Source of the DNA: Streptomyces deccanensis
GTDB taxonomy: Bacteria; Actinomycetota; Actinomycetes; Streptomycetales; Streptomycetaceae
Reading direction: 5' to 3'
Length of the DNA stretch: 64,000 bases
Assembly: GCF_022385335.1 (NCBI RefSeq)
Contig: NZ_CP092431.1
Coordinates: forward strand, 620,001 to 684,000
The notes under the pieces were generated by a model. It had not been told where the DNA came from. It saw only the letters and a program-made list of their open reading frames with translations, and searched no databases. The translations under genes and the position numbers were made by a program. Shown piece after piece: positions 58,889 to 64,000 of the stretch (position 1 is the stretch's first letter; every line of letters begins with the position of its first letter).

Positions 58889-59734
58889 ATGACCGTGGCC
58901 CACCTGGAGACCGCCCAGGCCGACACCGCCACGACCGTCCCGGTGCTCCTCTCCGCGGCCTACCGCCGTCTCGACGCGATGTGCGAGGCACTGTCCGTAC
59001 GGATCGGCGGGCCCGGCGGATCGCCCGCCCGTACCGTCGGTCTGACCGGTGGTCAGGAGGACGTCGAGGCCTTCGTGGAGGCGGAGGCAGCCCGTATCCG
59101 GGAACGTCACGACCACACCGCGCCCCGGCACGTCGCCGCCTCCCGCGCCCTGCACGACTACGCCTGGTCGGTGGGGCTGCTGATGAGCGGCGTCTGGCAT
59201 CTGGAGAGTCGCGTGCCCCGGATCGCCCCCGGCGACATACGGGTCGACCTCACGTCGGGCGCGTTCGAGGTCACCCCCGGCACCGAGCTCGTCTGCCTCC
59301 CGGGCGACCCGGCCGCGCCCCTGCCCGGCGCCCGGACCGTCGCCCACCAGGAGGCGCTGCGCGCCGAGTTGAGGACCGCCGTGGCGGACCACATGGGTCC
59401 GGTCCTGGACGCGCTCGGACCGTACGTCCGCCGGGGCTCGCGCGCGCTGTGGGGACTGGTCTCGGACGACCTGGTCTCCGGTCTCTGGTACCTCGGACGG
59501 ATGCGTGGCGACGAGGCCGCCGGCGTCCGGGCCGCTTCCGCGGTCCTGCCCACCGCCCACGCGCCCTTCCCCGGCGGCGCCGACTTCCGGTCCCTGCGCA
59601 CGAGCGACGGCCGCGAGCACCCGACCCGCACCCGTCTGGGCTGCTGCCTCTACTACACGATCCGCCCGAACGAGGCCTGCTCCACCTGCCCGCGCACCTG
59701 CGACGCGGAACGACTGCGCCGGCTGGAGAGCTGA
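58889..59734 (+). CDS. FhuF-like [2Fe-2S] ferric-siderophore reductase
   Basis: Releases iron from imported ferric siderophore by reduction, 281 residues. ATG 58889 has GGAG upstream. The C-terminal motif GCCLYYTIRPNEACSTCPRT is the FhuF signature C-C-x10-C-x2-C that binds an unusual [2Fe-2S] cluster. The N-terminal ~230 residues form the helical FhuF/IucA-C-like domain (WSVGLLMSGVWHLESRVPRI). It is divergent from the siderophore operon with the iron box between, so it is induced together with it. Cytoplasmic. Confidence 0.9.
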   Translation: MTVAHLETAQADTATTVPVLLSAAYRRLDAMCEALSVRIGGPGGSPARTVGLTGGQEDVEAFVEAEAARIRERHDHTAPRHVAASRALHDYAWSVGLLMSGVWHLESRVPRIAPGDIRVDLTSGAFEVTPGTELVCLPGDPAAPLPGARTVAHQEALRAELRTAVADHMGPVLDALGPYVRRGSRALWGLVSDDLVSGLWYLGRMRGDEAAGVRAASAVLPTAHAPFPGGADFRSLRTSDGREHPTRTRLGCCLYYTIRPNEACSTCPRTCDAERLRRLES

Positions 59735-59897
59735 CCGCACGCCAGGCGGGCTGACCGCACGCGAGGCCGGCCTCGCCGAAACTTTCGCTGCCGCCCGGGG
59801 CCCCTGCGCCGATTGACGCCGCTCGACACAGATAGCAACACTATTCGACGGGCTTTTCCACAGGAAGTGCCAAAAGGTCGCAGCGCTGGAGGTCGGC

Positions 59898-62003
59898 TTG
59901 CAGGAATACGCCGGATACGTCTTCGTCTACTTCACCGGCGAGGGCAGCCCGGACGGTGAGCGGATCCGTTTCGCGCTCAGCCGGGGTGACGACCCGTTGC
60001 GCTGGCGTGAGCTGAACGGCGGCGCGCCGGTGCTCACCTCGGACCTCGGGACGGGCGGACTGCGCGATCCGTTCCTTGTGCGCGCGCCCGAGGGCGACCG
60101 GTTCTATCTGATCGCCACCGACCTCCGGATGCACGGCGAGCCGGACGGCGACTGGGACCGGGTGCAGCGCACCGGATCCACCTCGCTCATGGTCTGGGAG
60201 AGCACCGATCTGGTGCGCTGGACCGACCGCCGACTGGTGCGCGTCGCCCCCGTCACGGCCGGCAACGTCTGGGCGCCCGAAGCCTGTTACGACCCGGAGC
60301 TCGGCGCGTTCGTCGTCTTCTGGGCGTCGAAGCTGTACGCGGAGGACGACCCGGAGCACACCGCCGACACGCACAACAGGATGCTGTACGCGACCACCCG
60401 CGACTTCCGCGTCTTCAGCGAGCCCCGCGTGTGGAACGACCCCGGCCACTCGGTCATCGACTCGACCGTCGTCCGGCACGACGGCACCTACTACCGCTTC
60501 ACCAAGGACGAGCGCGGCAACTCCCCCGCCGCACCCGGCGGCAAGTTCATCACGGTGGAGAAGTCGAAGGAACTGCGCGACACCGCGTACGAGTTCGTGG
60601 CCGACCGGATCGGTCTCGGGGCCGTCGAGCAGGGCGAGGGGCCGATCGTCTTCAGGTCGAACGCGGACGACCGCAGGTGGTATCTGTTCGTCGACGAGTT
60701 CAGCGGGCGCGGCTATGTGCCCTTCGAGACCACCGACCTGGACTCCGGGGAGTGGACGCCGTGTGCGGAGTTCGCGCTGCCGCCCGGCGCGCGGCACGGC
60801 TCGGTGCTGCCGGTGACGCGGGCCGAGTACGAGCATCTCCTCGCCGGGTTCGCGCCACCCGCGTCCGTCGTCGACGCACGCCTACCGGAGGGCCTGAAGG
60901 CGTACACGCTCGTCGACGACGCCGCGTCGAGGGTCGTCCTGCCTGTGCACCCGGACACCGAACTCGGCTCCCTCGCCCCGGAGTTCGACCTGTCGGCGGG
61001 CTCCCGGATCGAGCCCGCGTCGGGCACCCCGCTCGATTTCCGCACCCCGCGGAGCTACACCGTCACAGCGGCCGACGGGACCGCCCGCGCCTGGACGGTG
61101 GAGGCGGTGGCGATGCGCAGCCCGTTGCTGCCGGGCCTGTACGCCGACCCCAACATCCAGGAGTTCCACGGCCGTTACTACGTCTATCCGACGACGGACG
61201 GCTTCGAGGGCTGGGGCGGCACCCGGTTCGAGGTGTTCTCCTCCGACGACCTGGTCACCTGGGAGAACCACGGCGTCGTCCTCGACCTGGAGTCGGACGT
61301 GAGCTGGGCGGACCGCCACGCCTGGGCGCCGGCCGCCGGGGAGCGCGACGGGTCATACTACTTCTACTTCTGCGCCGACCAGCAGATCGGTGTGGCCGTC
61401 GCCGACAGCCCGACCGGCCCCTTCCGGGACGCCCTGGGCCGACCGCTCATCGCCCGCGACGACTACGCGGGCCAGATGATCGACCCGGCCGTCTTCCGGG
61501 ACGACGACGGCACCACGTATCTCTACTGGGGCAACACCGAGGCGTACGGCGTCCCGCTCGACGCGGACATGGTGTCCTTCGACCCGGCGCGGGTACGGCG
61601 GTTCACCCCGGGGAACTTCCGCGAGGGCGCCTTCGTCGTCAAGCGGCGGGGCGTCTACTACTTCATGTGGTCGGAGGACGACACTCGCAGCGAGGACTAC
61701 CGCGTCGCCTACGCCACCGGTCCCACCCCGCTCGGCCCGTGGACCGAGAAGGGGGTGATCCTGCGCAAGCGCCCGGAGTACGGGATCCTCGCCACCGGCC
61801 ACCACACGGTGGTGAACGTCCCCGGGACCGACGACTGGTTCATCTGCTACCACCGGTTCGCGATACCGGGCCCCGGCACCCCGCGCGGTGACGGCGTCCG
61901 CCGTGAATCCACCCTGGACCGCCTGGTGTTCGCGGCGGACGGCTCGATCGAGGAGGTCGTGCCGACGCTGGAGTCCATCGGTCCGGTGGTCAGCCCAGGG
62001 TGA
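59898..62003 (+). CDS. Tandem double beta-propeller glycoside hydrolase family 43 protein
   Basis: Protein of 701 residues without signal peptide. Start TTG 59898 has GGAGG 5 bases upstream; no nearby ATG fits. Residues ~1-310 are one GH43-like propeller with acidic positions in GGLRDPFLV, HSVIDSTVV and EQGEGPIVF. Residues ~320-405 are a small beta linker (AYTLVDDAASRVVLP). Residues ~410-700 are a second propeller with the classical trio in LYADPNIQEF (base), GQMIDPAVFRDDDG and NFREGAFVVKRRG (acid). Family activities are arabinofuranosidase or xylosidase. Both halves keep possible catalytic acids. Likely cytoplasmic processing of imported oligosaccharides. Confidence 0.9.
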   Translation: MQEYAGYVFVYFTGEGSPDGERIRFALSRGDDPLRWRELNGGAPVLTSDLGTGGLRDPFLVRAPEGDRFYLIATDLRMHGEPDGDWDRVQRTGSTSLMVWESTDLVRWTDRRLVRVAPVTAGNVWAPEACYDPELGAFVVFWASKLYAEDDPEHTADTHNRMLYATTRDFRVFSEPRVWNDPGHSVIDSTVVRHDGTYYRFTKDERGNSPAAPGGKFITVEKSKELRDTAYEFVADRIGLGAVEQGEGPIVFRSNADDRRWYLFVDEFSGRGYVPFETTDLDSGEWTPCAEFALPPGARHGSVLPVTRAEYEHLLAGFAPPASVVDARLPEGLKAYTLVDDAASRVVLPVHPDTELGSLAPEFDLSAGSRIEPASGTPLDFRTPRSYTVTAADGTARAWTVEAVAMRSPLLPGLYADPNIQEFHGRYYVYPTTDGFEGWGGTRFEVFSSDDLVTWENHGVVLDLESDVSWADRHAWAPAAGERDGSYYFYFCADQQIGVAVADSPTGPFRDALGRPLIARDDYAGQMIDPAVFRDDDGTTYLYWGNTEAYGVPLDADMVSFDPARVRRFTPGNFREGAFVVKRRGVYYFMWSEDDTRSEDYRVAYATGPTPLGPWTEKGVILRKRPEYGILATGHHTVVNVPGTDDWFICYHRFAIPGPGTPRGDGVRRESTLDRLVFAADGSIEEVVPTLESIGPVVSPG

Positions 62004-62925
62004 TCCGGGCGGCGACCGGCAGGTGGTCGCTGCCGGTGGCGGGCAGGGCGCGGATGTCGGCGACGGTCGCCGAGCGGGCCATGACCTGGTCGATCCGGGT
62101 GAGCGGGAAGGCGGCGGGGTAGCTGAAGGCGAACCCGCGCTCCGCCACGTTCATCCGTGTGGTGAGCGGCGCGAGACCCCGGTCGTCGACCGTGCCGTTG
62201 AGGTCGCCCAGCAGGATCACCGGGTTCCGCGGCTCGGCGGCGACGGCCCGGCCCAGCAGGCCGGCGCTCTCGTCACGCCACCGCGACGCGAGTCCGCCCG
62301 CCCCGACGCGGACGGACGGCAGGTGGGCGACGTACACCGCGAGGTCGCCGTGCGGGGTGCGGACCGAGGTCCTGAGCCCCCGCCTCCAGTCCTCCTCGAT
62401 CCCCTCGGGCTTGATGTCCAGCGCGCGGGCGCCGGTGAGCGGGTGCCGCGACCAGAGTCCGACGGTGCCCCGGACCGCGTGGTGCGGGTACTCGGGGGCG
62501 AGGGTCCGCTCGTAGACCGGCAGTGCCGTGGGCACCAGTTCCTCCAGCGCGATGAGGTCGGGCCCGGCGTCGGCGAGGGCGCGGGCGGTGCCCGCCGGGT
62601 CGGCGTTCTCGTCGCTGACGTTGTGCTGCACCACGACCAGCTCGTTCGGGCCGGGCCGTGCCCCGGGCAGCAGCAGCCCGCCGAAGGTGTACGTCCAGGC
62701 CGCCACCGGCAGCAGGAGGGCCAGCAGCGCGACGGCCGAGCGGTGCAGCAGGCCCACGGCGAGCAGGACCACGGCCACCAGGCCGAGCCAGGGCAGGAAC
62801 GCCTCCAGCAGACTGCCCAGCCGGCCCACGGAGTTGGGGATGGCGCGGGGGAACAGCATGAGCCCGGCGGTCGGCACGGCCACCACGGCGCTCAGCCGGC
62901 CGACAGCGGGGCGGTCCGGCCTCAC
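61990..62925 (-). CDS. Membrane-anchored endonuclease/exonuclease/phosphatase-family hydrolase
   Basis: Protein of 311 residues. Three helices near the N-terminus (about 10-28, 40-60, 62-85) anchor an outward catalytic domain (95-311) of the DNase I-like EEP fold: VVVQHNVSDENADP, LIALEELVP (metal Glu), VYVAHLPSVRVG, VILLGDLNGTVDD and ATGSDHLPVAARI. Members may be phosphodiesterases or nucleases. Start GTG 62925 overlaps the stop of a 22-codon ORF in GTGA manner. The gene converges on GH43 with a 14-base overlap of coding ends. Confidence 0.86.
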   Translation of the reverse strand: MRPDRPAVGRLSAVVAVPTAGLMLFPRAIPNSVGRLGSLLEAFLPWLGLVAVVLLAVGLLHRSAVALLALLLPVAAWTYTFGGLLLPGARPGPNELVVVQHNVSDENADPAGTARALADAGPDLIALEELVPTALPVYERTLAPEYPHHAVRGTVGLWSRHPLTGARALDIKPEGIEEDWRRGLRTSVRTPHGDLAVYVAHLPSVRVGAGGLASRWRDESAGLLGRAVAAEPRNPVILLGDLNGTVDDRGLAPLTTRMNVAERGFAFSYPAAFPLTRIDQVMARSATVADIRALPATGSDHLPVAARITLG

Positions 62926-62990
62926 GCGCTCACCTTCCGGGCGGGCCGCCCCCGGTGCCGGAGGCGGGACGGCGGATCCTCGGCGGTCAT
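62922..62990 (-). CDS. 22-residue leader ORF coupled to the EEP gene
   Basis: ATG 62990 has GAGGG 7 bases upstream; the ORF reads MTAEDPPSRLRHRGR and ends in a TGA that overlaps the EEP gene's GTG. The peptide is basic and matches nothing I know. It may only serve to bring ribosomes to the EEP start. It follows the ArsR stop by 10 bases. Confidence 0.35.
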   Translation of the reverse strand: MTAEDPPSRLRHRGRPARKVSA

Positions 62991-63000
62991 GGGGCGTCCC

Positions 63001-63360
63001 TCAGTCGTGCGGTGCCTGGCCGCTGACCCGGTGGTCGGCGTGGCTGAGCGCCTCCACGACCAGGCGCTTGAGATGCCCGTCGGCGAGGCTGTAGTGGATG
63101 TGACGCCCTTCGCGGCGGGTGTCCACGAGCCCGGCGAGCCGCAGCTTCGCCAGGTGCTGGCTGACGGCCGTGCGGGACGCCTCGCAGCGGTCGGCCAGGG
63201 AGCCGACGTCCGACTCGCCCTGCGCGAGCAGCCACAGCAGATGCAGCCGCGTCACGTCGGAGAGCATCGCGAACACTCCGGTCGCCTCGGTGAGCCGCGC
63301 GCTGTCGGGGGCGCGCAGATGCGCACCGGACGCAGATGACACGGCATGGCGTTCAGGCAT
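63001..63360 (-). CDS. ArsR-family transcriptional regulator
   Basis: Winged-helix repressor of 119 residues. HTH: FAMLSDVTRLHLLWLLAQGE, CEASRTAVSQHLAKLRLAG and the wing VDTRREGRHIHYSL. A Cys in LADRCEASRT begins the recognition region; a C-terminal HLKRLVVEALSHADH segment with His may be a metal site, as in SmtB/NmtR-type sensors. ATG 63360. It is divergent from an MFS transporter gene with a 32-bp palindrome between. The layout fits a metal- or drug-responsive efflux pair. Confidence 0.92.
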   Translation of the reverse strand: MPERHAVSSASGAHLRAPDSARLTEATGVFAMLSDVTRLHLLWLLAQGESDVGSLADRCEASRTAVSQHLAKLRLAGLVDTRREGRHIHYSLADGHLKRLVVEALSHADHRVSGQAPHD

Positions 63361-63402
63361 GCGCCCAGGGTAGGCGCTCCGGCCGGGGAGGACGCCTTTC
63401 CG

Positions 63403-63434
63403 GCCATCATGTGCGCAGGTGCGCACATGATGGC
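63403..63434. promoter_or_regulatory. ArsR operator: 32-bp near-continuous palindrome
   Basis: Two perfect 15-bp arms (GCCATCATGTGCGCA and its complement) flank a 2-base centre. It lies between the divergent ArsR and MFS genes, 43 bases from the former start and 50 from the latter. Confidence 0.85.
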
Positions 63435-63483
63435 TACACTCGGTCGGACCGACCGTGGCGCCACGCCGAGGGGAGCCCCGCAC

Positions 63484-64000
63484 ATGCTCGACGTCCTGCG
63501 TCACCGCGCCTACCGGCGGCTCTTCACCTCTCAGGTGGTCGCCCTGGTGGGCACCGGGCTCGCGACCGTCGCGCTCGGGCTGCTGGCGTACGACCTAGCG
63601 GGCGCCGACGCCGGGTCCGTCCTCGGCATGGCCCTCGCGATCAAGATGGTGGCGTACGTGGTGATCGCCCCGGTCGTCGGCGCGGTCGCCGACCGGCTGC
63701 CGCGCCGGGCGCTCATGGTGACGGCGGACCTGCTGCGCGCGGGGATCGCCGTGTCACTGCCGTTCGTCGGCGAGGTGTGGCAGGTCTACGTCCTGGTGTT
63801 CCTGTTGCAGTCCGCGTCGGCCGTGTTCACGCCCACGTTCCAGGCCGTGATCCCCGACGTGCTGCCCGAGGAACGCGACTACACGCGGGCCCTGTCGATG
63901 TCCCGGCTCGCCTACGACCTGGAGAGCCTCTTCTCCCCCGCCCTCGCGGCCGCGCTGTTGTCCGTGACGACCTACGACGGCCTGTTCGGCGGCACGGTCC
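63484..64000 (+). CDS. MFS efflux transporter (5' part, cut by the window end)
   Basis: First 172 residues of a major facilitator protein. ATG 63484 has GGGGAG upstream. Helix 1 is HRAYRRLFTSQVVALVGTGL; the 2-3 loop PVVGAVADRLPRRALMVTAD carries the MFS motif A; further segments SASAVFTPTFQAVIPDVLPE and the following helices match the enterobactin-exporter-like/MFS_3 group. Probably repressed by the divergent ArsR protein. Such pairs are often drug or metal-chelate exporters; it lies 4.5 kb from the siderophore operon but need not be linked to it. Confidence 0.9.
   Translation, partial: MLDVLRHRAYRRLFTSQVVALVGTGLATVALGLLAYDLAGADAGSVLGMALAIKMVAYVVIAPVVGAVADRLPRRALMVTADLLRAGIAVSLPFVGEVWQVYVLVFLLQSASAVFTPTFQAVIPDVLPEERDYTRALSMSRLAYDLESLFSPALAAALLSVTTYDGLFGGTV

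Noticed and set aside
59731..59775. Short direct repeat GCTGACCGCACGC after the FhuF-like gene
   Set aside because: Two copies only, no dyad or array structure; probably a small tandem duplication without function.

Overview
The window is very GC-rich, densely coded, has strong third-position G/C bias, GTG/TTG starts, GGAGG-type ribosome sites and many 4-base start/stop overlaps. With its family content (DUF6479, DmdR/IdeR-type iron box, SpoIIE/GAF phosphatase, GH97/GH29/GH43 secreted enzymes) it is a Streptomyces or near-relative chromosome segment. It looks like accessory or arm DNA: catabolic cassettes, many regulators, one insertion sequence and several decayed genes. I see no tRNA, rRNA, CRISPR array or prophage.

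Region 1 (1-8.8 kb) is a glycan and sulfate-ester block: the end of a secreted beta-helix/CBM protein, a Tat-exported GH97 glycosidase, a convergent Tat-exported GH29 fucosidase with crystallin-like and ricin-type modules, and an alkylsulfatase paired with a PucR-type regulator. Region 2 (8.9-21.6 kb) has a decayed cupin gene, a LacI regulator with a 24-bp palindromic operator, a five-part oligopeptide ABC importer in which permease and ATPase are fused, three hydrolases, and a MarR regulator with a LigB-type dioxygenase. Region 3 (21.7-29.4 kb) holds a NarL-type two-component system, lgt, a DUF6069 membrane protein, two TetR remnants, a ferredoxin/ferredoxin-reductase fusion with its P450, and a dienelactone hydrolase.

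Region 4 (29.6-40.3 kb) starts with an IS630-family element with intact ends, followed by two similar redox modules. Each has a TetR regulator, a zinc-free quinone-reductase-like enzyme and an SDR lacking the usual catalytic Tyr/Lys. A frameshifted TetR relic lies between them; peroxiredoxin, F420/NADP-type oxidoreductase, DoxX and luciferase-like genes complete the modules. Region 5 (40.5-48.3 kb) has a multidomain SpoIIE phosphatase, a frameshifted alcohol dehydrogenase relic, and a cassette of MHS transporter, two cupins, PuuE-type deacetylase and an unusual MarR-FCD regulator, with matching operator-like dyads.

Region 6 (48.5-52.1 kb) holds an acyl-CoA dehydrogenase behind a KstR-like site, a Cys-rich copper-binding protein, DUF6479 and pobA. 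Region 7 (52.2-59.7 kb) is the most interesting: an iron-box-controlled NIS siderophore operon whose order (ATP-grasp, NIS synthetase, small membrane ORF, NIS synthetase, PLP decarboxylase) matches vibrioferrin/xanthoferrin pvsABCDE. Where the exporter should be there is only a two-helix relic; at the operon head there is a FecCD permease stub; a FhuF-like reductase is divergent. Region 8 (59.9-64 kb) has a double-propeller GH43 protein, a membrane-anchored EEP-family hydrolase, an ArsR regulator with a 32-bp palindrome, and the start of an MFS transporter.
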